Below, piece by piece: positions 8,260-18,062 of a stretch of DNA of 64,000 bases (its first letter is position 1; each line of letters starts with the position of its first letter). The DNA comes from JAMXLO01 sp963726125 (GTDB lineage: Bacteria; Pseudomonadota; Alphaproteobacteria; Acetobacterales; Acetobacteraceae): assembly GCA_963726125.1 (NCBI GenBank), contig CAVSBG010000002.1, positions 496,001-560,000 of the forward strand, read 5' to 3'. A model generated the notes under the pieces. It was given only the letters and a program-made list of their open reading frames with translations. It did no database searches and was not told the origin of the DNA. Position numbers and translations under genes: made by a program.

Positions 8260-10401
8260 ATGCGCCTCCTGATCATCTGGCTGGCGCTCGGCTGGGCAGC
8301 ACTGCTGGTGCTCCCCTGGTACGGCCTCGACACCGCCACTTCGCCCCCGGCGCTATTCGCCGGCAGCCCCTGGCTGTTACCGCTGGCGCTGCCGCTATTG
8401 GCCGCAGTGTGGGCGCCGTGGCGCCAAGTACGACCGCGCATGCTGATCACCGCAGGCGCCACGGGACTGGTCTGGCTCGCCGCCCAGGGTCTGCTGATCG
8501 GTCAGCGCGGCTGGTCCTCCGGCTGGCTCACGGCGATGCTCGGTCCCGGCCCAACCCAGTCGGCAATGGGATGGGGCGCCATGTGCTACGCGCTCGCTGC
8601 TCTGATGCTGATCGCCTACGGCTTGGCGCGGCTAGGTGCATGCAAGGGCGACGTATTCGTCGTCGGCGCAATCCTGCTGGTGGTCGGCCTCATCGCGCTG
8701 TTCGTGTTCTATCCGGTGCTGTGCATCCTTTCCTCAGCAGTCCGCGACAACGACGGCAGCTTCACGCCATCCCTGTTCGTGGGAAAGCTGTTCAGCCAAT
8801 CCATCTGGGGCCTCGACTGCGTACTCGGCACGCGCAGCTGTGGCGTAGCCTGGAACACCGTCGCCGAGGCAACGCTGGTGGGGCTGCTGACCACGCTGCT
8901 CGGCCTCGCCTTCGCCCTGGCGGCACAACGAACGCAGTTACGCATGAAACCACTGCTGCGCGCGCTGTCGATCTTGCCGATCATTACGCCGCCATTTGTA
9001 ATTGGCCTGGCACTGATCCTGCTGTTCGGTCGCGCCGGCGTCGTCACCGTGTGGCTCGGCACAGCGTTCGATATCCCTCGCAGCCGCTGGATCTACGGCA
9101 TGCCAGGCATCACCATCGCGCAGGTGCTCGCGTTCACCCCGATTGCCATGATGGTGCTGCTTGGTGTGTTGCAGGGCGTCGCGCCCAGCCTGGAGGAAGC
9201 TTCTCAGACACTGCGCGCAAGTTCCTGGTACACATTCCGCACGATCACCTGGCCACTGATCCGCCCAGGCTTGGCCAACGCCTTTCTCATCGGCTTCATC
9301 GAGAGCATGGCAGACTTCGCCAACCCACTGGTGATCGGTGGCAACTTCAACGTGCTGTCAACCGATATCTTCTTCGCGGTGGTCGGCGCGTCGCATGATC
9401 AGGGCCGCGCCGCGGTGCTCGCCATCGTGCTGCTCGCCTTTACGCTGACCGCGTTCCTGGCACAGCAATTCTGGCTTGGGCGGCGAAGCTACGCGACCAT
9501 GACCGGCAAAGGACACACCGGCATTCCTGCATCGCTGCCGCCGGTCGTGCGCGTCGGTTGCTACGCTGCGATCGTACCGTGGCTGCTGCTGACCGTCGCA
9601 GTCTACGGCGTCATCCTGATTGGCGGCTTCGTCGTGTCGATCGGTCGCGACAACACACCAACGCTGGAATACTTCTGGACCGCGTTCTCCATTGAGCGCG
9701 GCGTCGGTGGCTGGTTCCTGTCCGGCTCCGCCTGGAACTCGTTCATCGTCACCATGGAAATTGCGCTGATCGCCATGCCACTTACCGCCGTCCTCGGCAT
9801 CCTGACCGCGTACCTGCTGGATCGCCAAAGCTTCCCCGGCCGGCGCAGCTTCGAGTTCCTCGCGATGATGAGCTTCGCAATTCCCGGCACGGTGATCGGC
9901 GTCGCCTACATTCTCGCATTCAACGTGCCACCGGTATCGCTCACCGGCACCGGCACGATCATCGCGATCTCCTTCGTCTTCCGTAACATGCCAGTCGGAA
10001 TTCGCGCCGGACTCGCCAACCTGAGCCAGATCGATCGCAGCCTGGACGAGGCGTCGATGACGCTCGGTGCGCATTCGTTCCGTACCATCATGCAGGTGAT
10101 TTTGCCGTTGCTGCGGCCCGCCATCATCACCGCGATGGTCTACAGCTTCGTGCGCGCGGTGACCGCGGTCAGCGCGGTGATCTTCCTGGTCACCGGCCAC
10201 TACAATCTCGCCACCGTCTATATCGTCGGCCGTGCCGATGTCGGCGAATACGGCGTGGCAATCGTCTACTCGGCAATGCTCGTGGTGTTCATGATGCTGG
10301 TGCTGATCGTAATTCAGTTGCTGGTCGGCGAGCGCCGCATCGCGCGCCGAACCGAAACGCCGGCAATCGAGACGCCCGGTCTGGCGATCGCGCAGGTATG
10401 A
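8260..10401 (+). CDS. ABC transporter permease, two fused membrane domains
   Basis: 713-residue inner-membrane protein with two BPD_transp_1 domains in one chain, as in the FbpB iron permease group, plus about 150 extra hydrophobic N-terminal residues. The two EAA loops that contact the ATPase are visible: EEASQTLRASSW ... PLIRPGLANA (around residue 380) and DEASMTLGAHSF ... PLLRPAIITA (around 610). An in-frame start at 8071 would overlap the previous gene and translate the REP sequence, so the ATG at 8260 (MRLLIIWLALGW) is preferred. Its end overlaps the ATPase start by 4 bp (ATGA). Confidence 0.92.
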   Translation: MRLLIIWLALGWAALLVLPWYGLDTATSPPALFAGSPWLLPLALPLLAAVWAPWRQVRPRMLITAGATGLVWLAAQGLLIGQRGWSSGWLTAMLGPGPTQSAMGWGAMCYALAALMLIAYGLARLGACKGDVFVVGAILLVVGLIALFVFYPVLCILSSAVRDNDGSFTPSLFVGKLFSQSIWGLDCVLGTRSCGVAWNTVAEATLVGLLTTLLGLAFALAAQRTQLRMKPLLRALSILPIITPPFVIGLALILLFGRAGVVTVWLGTAFDIPRSRWIYGMPGITIAQVLAFTPIAMMVLLGVLQGVAPSLEEASQTLRASSWYTFRTITWPLIRPGLANAFLIGFIESMADFANPLVIGGNFNVLSTDIFFAVVGASHDQGRAAVLAIVLLAFTLTAFLAQQFWLGRRSYATMTGKGHTGIPASLPPVVRVGCYAAIVPWLLLTVAVYGVILIGGFVVSIGRDNTPTLEYFWTAFSIERGVGGWFLSGSAWNSFIVTMEIALIAMPLTAVLGILTAYLLDRQSFPGRRSFEFLAMMSFAIPGTVIGVAYILAFNVPPVSLTGTGTIIAISFVFRNMPVGIRAGLANLSQIDRSLDEASMTLGAHSFRTIMQVILPLLRPAIITAMVYSFVRAVTAVSAVIFLVTGHYNLATVYIVGRADVGEYGVAIVYSAMLVVFMMLVLIVIQLLVGERRIARRTETPAIETPGLAIAQV

Positions 10402-11477
10402 GCGACAGCAACACGTCGCCAGCGGTGGAATTCCGTGCCGTCACCAAGCGGTTTGGCACCGTGACCGCGCTGCACACCGTCAGCTTTTCGATAGAGCGCG
10501 GTACACTGGTGACGCTGCTGGGCCCATCCGGCTGCGGCAAGACGACGATACTGCGTCTGATCGCGGGACTGGAGCAGGCGAGCGATGGACAGATCCTGAT
10601 CGAAGGCACCGATGTCACGCTGCTCTCGGCGGCTGAACGCGACGTGTCAATGGTCTTCCAGTCCTATGCGCTGTTCCCCCACATGACCGTACTGGAAAAC
10701 GTGTGTTACGGCCTGCGGGCTTCGGGAATGCGCAAGGCACAATCGATAGAGCTCGCGCAGGCAAAGCTGACCCAGGTCGGACTCGCCGGCTACGGCGCGC
10801 GCCTGCCCAGCGAATTGTCCGGTGGTCAACAGCAACGTGTCGCAGTGGCACGCGCCATAGTGCTGGAGCCGAAGGTACTGTTGTTCGACGAACCGCTGTC
10901 CAATCTGGATGCCAAGCTGCGCCGACACGTGCGCGAGGAAATCCACGAACTGCAACAGAGCCTGGCCCTCACCGCCGTTTACGTAACGCATGACCAGCAG
11001 GAGGCCCTGGCGATCTCCGATCGGGTCATGGTGATGAGCATGGCGCGCATCGCACAGGACGGCACGCCACGAAGCTTATACGAACAACCGAACAGCCATT
11101 TCGTCGCTGACTTCATCGGCGACGCCAACATCGTACCGGTGACGATCGAGGGCTATCAGGGGGAACTCGCATCGGTACGGCTAGGACCGCTGTTACTGAC
11201 GTTGCCGCATCACGGCGCCATCGATGGCGCGCCGGAGCTGTCCGTCCGTCCGCAGGCGCTGCTGCTCGCACCAGCAGCCGGTCAATCAGATGCGCTGATC
11301 GCGCGGGTGTCCAAGGCTGCGTATCTCGGCAGTCACATGGAGTACTGGGTGGCGGTGGAGGGCGTGAGCAAGGAGTTGTTCGTGATCAGCCACGATGTCG
11401 AGGCACCATTCGCCCCCCGCCAAGAGGTCGCCGTCACACTTGCCCACAGTGGCGTCGCCTTGGTCCAGCAACACTGA
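10398..11477 (+). CDS. ABC transporter ATP-binding protein, Fe(III)/polyamine type
   Basis: 359-residue ATPase driving the importer. Walker A is GPSGCGKTT (about residue 40), the Q-loop is VFQSYALFPHMTVLENV, the signature is LSGGQQQRVAVARA, Walker B is VLLFDEPLSNLDAKLR and the switch His is in VYVTHDQQEAL. The C-terminal part (from about 250) is a TOBE-like OB fold (ELSVRPQALLL). It is translationally coupled to the permease through a 4-bp overlap. Domain organisation matches FbpC/PotA. Together the three genes make a complete importer. Confidence 0.94.
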   Translation: MSDSNTSPAVEFRAVTKRFGTVTALHTVSFSIERGTLVTLLGPSGCGKTTILRLIAGLEQASDGQILIEGTDVTLLSAAERDVSMVFQSYALFPHMTVLENVCYGLRASGMRKAQSIELAQAKLTQVGLAGYGARLPSELSGGQQQRVAVARAIVLEPKVLLFDEPLSNLDAKLRRHVREEIHELQQSLALTAVYVTHDQQEALAISDRVMVMSMARIAQDGTPRSLYEQPNSHFVADFIGDANIVPVTIEGYQGELASVRLGPLLLTLPHHGAIDGAPELSVRPQALLLAPAAGQSDALIARVSKAAYLGSHMEYWVAVEGVSKELFVISHDVEAPFAPRQEVAVTLAHSGVALVQQH

Positions 11478-11683
11478 TTGGCAACCAACGACAATGCGCC
11501 GTCGCGAACCGCCGCGCGGGTCTCCTTGAGGAAGCGCTCGCTGTCGGACCCGATGATGTACGCGTCGTAGCCCTCGCTTTGCTCACCGACACGATCCACA
11601 GCAACCCACCAAACGGCCAACCCAGCGGCCAACAGGACGAGCGGCAACCGGCAGCATTCCGCCCGATCACGACTTCGTGACAC
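11333..11683 (-). CDS. Possible small membrane protein, uncertain
   Basis: From a GTG at 11683 a 116-residue frame reads through the gap after the ATPase and then runs antisense to its 3' end. The part within the gap (about residues 13-67) looks protein-like. It has a hydrophobic helix LPLVLLAAGLAVWWVAVD, then a charged segment EQSEGYDAYIIGSDSERF and KETRAAVRDGA, with GC-rich third positions in this frame. The C-terminal 50 residues, which overlap the ATPase gene, look non-native. It could be a truncated gene remnant or a chance frame. No family is recognised. Confidence 0.25.
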   Translation of the reverse strand: MSRSRDRAECCRLPLVLLAAGLAVWWVAVDRVGEQSEGYDAYIIGSDSERFLKETRAAVRDGALSLVANQCCWTKATPLWASVTATSWRGANGASTSWLITNNSLLTPSTATQYSM

Positions 11684-11803
11684 GCCGGGAAAGGTTAACG
11701 GGCGGTTACCTACAATCCACAACCCGGCCAGTTGGGTAGTTCCGCCCTCGCCCGGTCCCCGCAATATCGCGTCTCCGCCATACACCCCAGAGAGGACAGT
11801 TGC

Positions 11804-12970
11804 ATGCCCCTCGCCTTCCGACTCGCGCGCGTCATCAACCTGGCCCTCGCGGTGGCCCTTTCCACCGTTGCGACGGCGCACGCCCAGGGCGGCCCACCAC
11901 AGGTGACCGTGGCCCCACCACTCGCCAGCCGCGTCGCCCAGTGGGACGAGTTTACCGGCCGCTTCGAGGCCATGGAACGCGTCGAGGTTCGCCCCCGCGT
12001 CTCCGGCTACATCGACCAGGTGAATTTCCGCGACGGCAGCACCGTCAAGCAGGGCGACCTGCTGTTCACCATCGACCAGCGGCCCTTCCAACTCGCCGTC
12101 GATTCCGCCAAGGCCGACGTGCTGCGCGCCCAGGCGCAGATCGTGCTGGACCAGGCCGACTACCAGCGCGCCCAGGAACTGGTGAAGACCGCCGCCACCC
12201 CGGTCAGCGTCCTCGACCAGCGCAAGGCCAACCTGGATATCGCCCACGCGCAGGAGATGGCGGCGCAGGCGGCGCTGCACACCGCCGAACTCAACCTGGA
12301 ATGGTCCGAGGTCCGCGCCGCGATCAGTGGCCGCGTCTCCGATCGGCGTGTCGATCCAGGCAACCTGGTCACCGGCGGTCAGAACGGCGCGACGATACTA
12401 ACCACCATCGTCCGGCTGGATCCGATCTACTTCGTGTTCGACGGCTCGGAGGCCGACTACATCCGCTACACCCGGCTCAGCGTCGATGGCGCACGCGGTT
12501 CATCACGCGACACCCCGAACCCGGTGCGGGTGCAGCTCGCCGACGAAAAAGACTGGCCGCATCAGGGCGTAATGAATTTCGTTGACAACGAAATCAACGC
12601 GCACTCGGGCACGATCCGCGGCCGTGCCATCTTCGACAACAAAGACCTGTTCCTGACCCCAGGCACCTTCGGACGGCTACGGCTCTATGGTGGTCCGCTC
12701 GATGCACTGCTGATCCCAGACGCATCGATAGTGTCCGACCAGGCCAACAAAGTGGTCCTGACGGTTGGCGCCGATGGCAAGGTGGTTCCCAAGCCGGTAA
12801 CGCTCGGCGGCATGGCGCGCGGCCTGCGCGTCATCGCGTCCGGCCTGGCACCCACCGATCGAGTGGTCATCGGCGGCTTAGCCAACCCATTCGTCCGCCC
12901 CGGCGTAACCGTGGTGGCGCGGCAGACCGAAATCCATCCCGCCGGCAGCCAGTTCGCCGCCGGGGAGTAA
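11804..12970 (+). CDS. RND efflux periplasmic adaptor (membrane fusion protein)
   Basis: 388-residue periplasmic adaptor of a tripartite RND pump, AcrA/MexE type. A signal peptide (about residues 1-27, ending ATAHAQG) precedes beta-barrel and lipoyl-like segments (VEVRPRVSGYIDQVNF and DGSTVKQGDLLFTID). A helical hairpin follows (about 95-160, AKADVLRAQAQIVLDQADYQRA), then the second lipoyl half (AAISGRVSDRRVDPGNLV). The ATG at 11804 is preferred to an in-frame start at 11732 because AGAGGA precedes it and the signal peptide then sits at the N-terminus. The pump gene follows after 82 bp containing a REP. Confidence 0.93.
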   Translation: MPLAFRLARVINLALAVALSTVATAHAQGGPPQVTVAPPLASRVAQWDEFTGRFEAMERVEVRPRVSGYIDQVNFRDGSTVKQGDLLFTIDQRPFQLAVDSAKADVLRAQAQIVLDQADYQRAQELVKTAATPVSVLDQRKANLDIAHAQEMAAQAALHTAELNLEWSEVRAAISGRVSDRRVDPGNLVTGGQNGATILTTIVRLDPIYFVFDGSEADYIRYTRLSVDGARGSSRDTPNPVRVQLADEKDWPHQGVMNFVDNEINAHSGTIRGRAIFDNKDLFLTPGTFGRLRLYGGPLDALLIPDASIVSDQANKVVLTVGADGKVVPKPVTLGGMARGLRVIASGLAPTDRVVIGGLANPFVRPGVTVVARQTEIHPAGSQFAAGE

Positions 12971-12991
12971 GCCGCCCCGCCCCACGCAAAA

Positions 12992-13036
12992 CACTCCCTC
13001 TCCCGCTACGCGGGGGAGGGTTGGGTGGGGGTCCCA
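12992..13036. repeat. REP-type palindrome between adaptor and pump genes
   Basis: CTCCCTCTCCCGCTACGCGG followed by GGGAGGGTTGGGTGGGGGT is the same family as the other GC palindromes. It is the only sizeable sequence between the two efflux genes. Confidence 0.75.
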
Positions 13037-13052
13037 CCAAAGGCACAGCACC

Positions 13053-16000
13053 ATGCGCTTCTCCCACTTCTTCATCGATCGGCCGATCTTCGCGGCGGTG
13101 CTGGCGATCATCATCACCATCGCCGGCGCTCTCGTCGAAACGGCACTACCAATCTCCGAATACCCGGAAATCGCGCCCCCCACAGTCAGCATCCGCGCCA
13201 CCTATCCCGGCGCCTCAGCGGAGGTGTTGGCAGCAACCGTCGCCACCCCGATCGAGCAGGAGGTGAACGGCGTCGACAATATGCTGTACATCACCTCGCA
13301 GTCGGTCGGTGACGGCACCCTGGACATCAGCGTCGTGTTCAAGCAGGGCACCGATGTCGATACCGCACAGGTCCTCGTGCAGAACCGCGTCTCAGTCGCA
13401 ACCCCGCGCCTGCCGGACAGCGTGCAGCATCTTGGCGTCGTGGTGCGAAAGGCGTCGCCCGATCTGATGATGGTCGTGCACATGATCTCGCCCGACGGCT
13501 CGCGCGATCAACAATACATTTCCAACTACGCGACGCTCTACATCAAGGACGCACTGGCGCGCGTGGATGGCGTAGGCGATGTCAACGTATTCGGTGCGCG
13601 CGACTATTCGATGCGCGTGTGGCTCGATCCCGGCAAGGTCGCCGCCCGAGGCCTGACCGCCGACGACGTCGTCGCGGCCCTGCGCGCGGCGAACCTGCAG
13701 GTGGCCGCGGGAGCGATCAACCAGCCGCCGGCAACCTCGCCCGGTGCGTTCCAATTATCGGTGCAGACGCTGGGGCGGCTCTCGGACGTCGAGCAGTTCG
13801 GCAACATCGTTGTCCGCGCCGACGCCGGCGGCACCGGCTTCATACGCATCCGCGATATCGCGAGGGTGGAGCTCGGATCCCAGGACTATACGGTCAACGC
13901 ATACCTGAACAAGGCAGTGGCGACCGCGATCGTGATTTACCAACGGCCAGGCTCCAACGCGCTGACCACCGCCGCCAACGTCAAGCGGACGATGGTGGAA
14001 GCGAAAAAGGACTTCCCGTCCGGCCTGGACTATACAATCGTCTATAACCCGACCGAGTTCATCCAGCAGTCGATCACCGAGGTGCAGAAGACCCTCTACA
14101 TCGCGATCGCGCTGGTGGTCGGCGTGGTGATCCTCTTCCTGCAGACCTGGCGCGCCGCCATCATCCCGGTGATCGCAATCCCGGTGTCGCTCATCGGCTG
14201 CTTCCTGGTCATGGGCCTGGTCGGAATCTCGTTCAACACGCTGTCGCTGTTCGGCCTTGTGCTGGCCATCGGCATCGTCGTGGATGACGCCATCGTCGTG
14301 GTGGAAAACGTCGAGCGCTATATCGAGAAAGGCATGCCCCCGCGCGAGGCGGCACACGTCACCATGGACGAGGTCGGCGGCGCACTGATCGCAATCGCGC
14401 TGGTGCTGTGCGCGGTGTTCATCCCGACGGCATTCATCTCCGGACTGCAAGGCTCGTTCTACCGGCAGTTCGCGATTACCATCGCCGCGGCAACGGTGAT
14501 TTCCGCATTCATCTCGCTGACGCTCTCGCCGGCCCTGGCGGCTCTGCTCCTGAAGCCGCGCGAGGAGGCCCCCCGGCGGACCCTGATGTACCGACTGGGC
14601 GCACCGGTGCGCGGCTTCTTCACCGGCTTCAACTGGGTGTTCGAGCGGCTGTCCCTCGGTTACGGCAAGGTGGTCTCGCGACTGGTGCGTGTCGGCGTGC
14701 TCGTCCTGGTGGTGTACGCCGGGTTGATCTACGCCGCCTACGACCGGCTGGCAGTGACGCCGACGGGGCTGATCCCGCAGCTCGATCGCGGCTACCTGAT
14801 CGCTGCGTTCCAATTGCCGCCGGGCGCCTCGCTGGCCCGCACCGACGCAGTGATCCGGCATGCCTCGGAGATCATCCTGGCGCGCCCTGGCGTACAGAAT
14901 TCCGTGGCGTTCACCGGTTTCGACGGTGCCACGTTCACCAACGCGCCCAACGCCGGCGTAATCTTCGTGCCGCTGAAACCGTTCGAGGAGCGCGTGCCGC
15001 TCGGCCTGTCGGCGGCCAAAATCCTGGCCGACCTGCGGCAACAGCTTTCGCAGCTCGACGATGCATTCGTGTTCGTGCTCGAACCCCCCTCCGTGCCAGG
15101 TATCGGCACCGGCGGCGGTCTGAAGCTGTATGTGCAGGACCGTGCCGGACACGGGCTGCCCGCACTGGAGCAGGCAACCTGGATTGTCGCCGGGTCCGCA
15201 GCGCAAACGCCGGGGTTCACCCAGGCGTTCACGCTGTTCAACACGCACACGCCACAGGTCTACGCCGATATCGACCGTACCAAGGCAGAACTGCTGCAAG
15301 TGCCGATAGACCGCGTGTTCGATACGCTATCGGTATATATGGGTTCGGCGTACATCAACGACTTCAACCTGCTCGGCCGCACCTACCAGTTGAATGCGCA
15401 GGCGGACAATCCGTTCCGCCTGAGCGTGCGCGACGTTGAGAACCTCAAGACGCGCAACAACTACGGCGACATGGTCCCAATCGGCTCCGTCACGACGTTC
15501 CGCGATGCAACCGGACCGTTCCGTGTGCCTAGATATAACCTGTATCCGGCGGCCGAGGTGCAGTTGTCGCTGGCGCGCGGCTTCTCCACCGGCCAGGCGA
15601 TCGCGGCAGTCGAACAGATTGCGCAACAGCGCCTGCCACAGGGGTTCGGGTTCGAGTGGACCGAGATCGCGTTGCAGGAGAAACTTGCCGGCAACACCGC
15701 CATGATCGCGTTCGGGCTGGCAGTAACGTTCGTATTCCTGCTGCTGGCAGCGCTGTACGAGAGCTGGCTGCTACCGCTGGCGGTGGTGCTGATCGTGCCG
15801 ATGTGCATCCTGGCAGCGATGCTGGGCGTTAACGCTCGCGGATTCGATCGCAACATCCTGGTGGAGATCGGACTGGTGGTGCTGGTTGGTCTGGCCGCGA
15901 AGAACGCGATCCTGATCGTGGAGTTCGCACGCCAGGCGGAGGATCAGGGAATGGACCGGTTCGAAGCAGCAGTGGCGGCCGCGCGCACAAGACTGCGGCC

Positions 16001-16235
16001 GATCCTGATGACTTCGCTGGCGTTCATCCTGGGCGTGGTGCCCCTGGCGATTGCGGTCGGCGCGGGAGCGGAGATGCGTCAATCGCTCGGCACCGCCGTG
16101 TTCGCTGGGATGCTCGGCGTGACGCTGTTCGGGCTGGTGTTCACACCGGTGTTCTATGTGTTGGTGCGGAAGGTCGGTCTGCTGCTGACCCGGCGCGAAC
16201 CGGACACGGCGAAAGTGGATGCAGCTGCGGGGTGA
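13053..16235 (+). CDS. RND multidrug efflux pump, inner-membrane HAE1 family
   Basis: 1060-residue proton-driven drug exporter of the AcrB/MexF class. It begins MRFSHFFIDRPIFAAVLA, the standard TM1 opening. Twelve TM segments and two large periplasmic loops are expected and consistent with the hydrophobic blocks at about 340-500 and 870-1040. Proton-relay aspartates are in GIVVDDAIVVVENVER (about 405) and the partner lysine in LAAKNAILIVEFARQ (about 945). The gene follows the adaptor, but no outer-membrane factor gene is present, so an unlinked channel must be shared. Substrate cannot be predicted. No local regulator is adjacent. Confidence 0.95.
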   Translation: MRFSHFFIDRPIFAAVLAIIITIAGALVETALPISEYPEIAPPTVSIRATYPGASAEVLAATVATPIEQEVNGVDNMLYITSQSVGDGTLDISVVFKQGTDVDTAQVLVQNRVSVATPRLPDSVQHLGVVVRKASPDLMMVVHMISPDGSRDQQYISNYATLYIKDALARVDGVGDVNVFGARDYSMRVWLDPGKVAARGLTADDVVAALRAANLQVAAGAINQPPATSPGAFQLSVQTLGRLSDVEQFGNIVVRADAGGTGFIRIRDIARVELGSQDYTVNAYLNKAVATAIVIYQRPGSNALTTAANVKRTMVEAKKDFPSGLDYTIVYNPTEFIQQSITEVQKTLYIAIALVVGVVILFLQTWRAAIIPVIAIPVSLIGCFLVMGLVGISFNTLSLFGLVLAIGIVVDDAIVVVENVERYIEKGMPPREAAHVTMDEVGGALIAIALVLCAVFIPTAFISGLQGSFYRQFAITIAAATVISAFISLTLSPALAALLLKPREEAPRRTLMYRLGAPVRGFFTGFNWVFERLSLGYGKVVSRLVRVGVLVLVVYAGLIYAAYDRLAVTPTGLIPQLDRGYLIAAFQLPPGASLARTDAVIRHASEIILARPGVQNSVAFTGFDGATFTNAPNAGVIFVPLKPFEERVPLGLSAAKILADLRQQLSQLDDAFVFVLEPPSVPGIGTGGGLKLYVQDRAGHGLPALEQATWIVAGSAAQTPGFTQAFTLFNTHTPQVYADIDRTKAELLQVPIDRVFDTLSVYMGSAYINDFNLLGRTYQLNAQADNPFRLSVRDVENLKTRNNYGDMVPIGSVTTFRDATGPFRVPRYNLYPAAEVQLSLARGFSTGQAIAAVEQIAQQRLPQGFGFEWTEIALQEKLAGNTAMIAFGLAVTFVFLLLAALYESWLLPLAVVLIVPMCILAAMLGVNARGFDRNILVEIGLVVLVGLAAKNAILIVEFARQAEDQGMDRFEAAVAAARTRLRPILMTSLAFILGVVPLAIAVGAGAEMRQSLGTAVFAGMLGVTLFGLVFTPVFYVLVRKVGLLLTRREPDTAKVDAAAG

Positions 16236-16309
16236 CAGGGGTGGGAGGGCCGGTGCGTCCCTCCCCAGCCTCCCGGCGCAAAACGCGCCGCTGGCGGGCG
16301 CAAACACCG

Positions 16310-16441
16310 TCATGGCCGGGCGCCAACACCGTCATGGCCGGGCTTGACCCGGCCATCTCCATCGGATGGTTGCTGAATGGGATTGCATCGTTCGCAAATT
16401 GGTGTGGCTCGCCGATGACCGCGCAAGCCAGGCAATGACGG
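16310..16441. repeat. Interspersed repeat, 'GGCTTGACCCGGCCATC' family, copy 1
   Basis: CATGGCCGGGCTTGACCCGG and CATCGGATGGTTGCTGA, followed by GGGATTGCATCGTTCGCAA, are repeated with few changes at 24132-24250. The copy ends CAATGACGG. A short GTCATGGCCGGGC.CCAACACC duplication precedes it. Confidence 0.8.
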
Positions 16442-16472
16442 GGCTGAGTGTCAGTCTCGTCGGCGCTTGATA

Positions 16473-17438
16473 CTATATTTTGTCTTTGAGGAAACCAGCG
16501 ATCTCCGCTTCAACGATAGCGTGGATGGTGGCCCGGTCGACACCCGCCGAATCTTTGCATGCCTCAGATAAGGACGCTTGCATGCGCGGTGAGCATACAT
16601 CCGCAAAGATGAAATGAGTGCCCGGAGTTGTTTCGAATTGCGGGCGCCGGGGAAGTGACGCGGCCAGCCCCGTGGAATTCTCCTCGCCCAGTTGGCTGTG
16701 GTCCGGACGAAACTGCAGCACCGGCATCGTCACGGCCGTAAGATGATCGCGCGAGAACAGCGCACCATACGGATCGAGCAGGACGATCGCCTGCAGGGGC
16801 AGCGGCGGTGGAAGCGGTATCTGCACGCCCGCCGATGGCGCGGTAGTTCTGCGGCCGCCTCCGCCAGGCGCGTCGTTGCAGGACATGACATCGGTCGGAT
16901 GGGCGTCGCAGTAAGCATCGAGATGCGCGAAGTCCGGCGTGGCGCCGGCGAGCATCAGGGTCACCGCGGTCCCAAGCGAGAAGCCGATCATGCCAAGCCG
17001 CGTCGCATCGAGATGCGGCTTGAACCGTGGATCAGCGCTCACCTCATCGAGCGCCTCGCGGATCTGGAACGGTCGCTGCAGCAAGCGTGAGGTGCCGTGA
17101 AATGGCGCGATGACCACGAAGCCTTGCCGGGCCAAAGCTGACGACAGTTCGCTGAGAATGAGCGGGTTGCCTCCCCCGACGCCGCCACCGTGCGACAGCA
17201 GCACAATCGGAAATGGGCCCGAGGCGATTGGGGCGTCGTGGGTCGCCGGAACTGTGAAGCTGCCGGTGTCCCAGGTCACCTCGGCGGCAGTGGTCGGGTA
17301 CCAGACCAACGCGTCGAAAGGTGCGCCTGCCGAGACGGTGATACGCGAGATCCCGGCGTGGTAAGGGTCCGCATCCGCGGATGCCTTGGAGACTGGCGCG
17401 CAGCACAGGAGAGTTGCCAGCAGGAGCAGTGCGCGCAT
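16473..17438 (-). CDS. Secreted alpha/beta hydrolase (dienelactone-hydrolase-like)
   Basis: 321-residue exported hydrolase. A signal peptide MRALLLLATLLCCAPVSKASA is followed by an alpha/beta fold. The oxyanion strand is FPIVLLSHGGGVGGG, the nucleophile elbow is GMIGFSLGTAV (Ser in GFSLG), an acid candidate is in IVLLDPYG, and the likely catalytic His is in PGTHFIF. This matches the predicted dienelactone hydrolase group, which also contains PAF-acetylhydrolase-like lipases. The true substrate is unknown. A TTG at 17468 is in frame, but ATG 17438 places the signal peptide properly. It is an isolated gene. Confidence 0.82.
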   Translation of the reverse strand: MRALLLLATLLCCAPVSKASADADPYHAGISRITVSAGAPFDALVWYPTTAAEVTWDTGSFTVPATHDAPIASGPFPIVLLSHGGGVGGGNPLILSELSSALARQGFVVIAPFHGTSRLLQRPFQIREALDEVSADPRFKPHLDATRLGMIGFSLGTAVTLMLAGATPDFAHLDAYCDAHPTDVMSCNDAPGGGGRRTTAPSAGVQIPLPPPLPLQAIVLLDPYGALFSRDHLTAVTMPVLQFRPDHSQLGEENSTGLAASLPRRPQFETTPGTHFIFADVCSPRMQASLSEACKDSAGVDRATIHAIVEAEIAGFLKDKI

Positions 17439-17452
17439 GGCAGGGTCCAGTC

Positions 17453-17481
17453 CCACCCCCTCCCGCAAGGAGAGGGGGTGG
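17453..17481. repeat. Short REP-type palindrome
   Basis: CCACCCCCTCCCGCAAGGAG followed by AGGGGGTGG lies between two minus-strand genes. It could form a strong hairpin in the DUF2852-gene transcript. Confidence 0.65.
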
Positions 17482-17505
17482 ATCGTTATCGTCGTCGTCT
17501 TGGTC

Positions 17506-18045
17506 TTATGACTGGGTCTGAGACGACTCAGTGGGCGGTGCCGGCGGGCGGCTGCGGCGTTCGTTCATGAACTGATCAAACTCAGCCTTGTCCTTGGCGA
17601 AGCGGAGGCGGTCCAGGAACGAGGAGAATTCCTTCTGCTCGTCTTCCAGCCGGCGCAGCGTCTCCGCGCGGTATTCGTCAAAGGCGTGGTTGCCGCTCGA
17701 TGCTGCCGGGCGGTCACCGCCACCCCAGAAACCCTTCCAGTTGGCCCACGGCGGCGAACCGCCCTGCGGGTGCCACCCGCCATTGTTGCGCTGCCAGCCG
17801 CCGTAGCCGCCGCCACATCCCCAATACGCCATGCGCTTTCCCCAGATACCGCAGAACAGAAGGATCAGGCCGACCGGCCACCAGAAGATGAAACCGAGCA
17901 CCATCGCTGCGACCCACAGTGGCTTCGCCGCATGCCAACAGCGCCAGGCATCCCAGCCCGGTTGGTTCCAGTTCGCTCCAGGCCCCCAAGGCGAATTGGG
18001 TGCGCCAGGATTGCCGTATGTGCCGTTGTTCGCTGAGCCGGACAT
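17506..18045 (-). CDS. DUF2852-type membrane protein
   Basis: 179-residue protein of unknown function. The N-terminus is rich in Gly, Asn, Pro and Trp. One or two TM segments lie at about residues 43-70 (AKPLWVAAMVLGFIFWWPVG and LILLFCGIWG). A Gly/Trp-rich middle and a charged, coiled-coil-like tail follow (FDEYRAETLRRLEDEQKEF, then FLDRLRFAKDKAEFDQFM). This arrangement fits DUF2852 proteins of alphaproteobacteria. ATG 18045 has GAGGG upstream; longer frames to 18249 run through the palindrome at 18063 and are unlikely. Confidence 0.75.
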   Translation of the reverse strand: MSGSANNGTYGNPGAPNSPWGPGANWNQPGWDAWRCWHAAKPLWVAAMVLGFIFWWPVGLILLFCGIWGKRMAYWGCGGGYGGWQRNNGGWHPQGGSPPWANWKGFWGGGDRPAASSGNHAFDEYRAETLRRLEDEQKEFSSFLDRLRFAKDKAEFDQFMNERRSRPPAPPTESSQTQS

Positions 18046-18062
18046 GGCCGCCCTCATGTGAA

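Noticed and set aside
13755..15299. 514-residue minus-strand ORF
   Set aside because: Antisense to the RND pump gene; low-complexity His/Asp/Arg composition, no ribosome-binding site.
16473..17468. TTG start for the exported hydrolase
   Set aside because: It would put ten residues before a clear signal peptide and runs into a REP palindrome.
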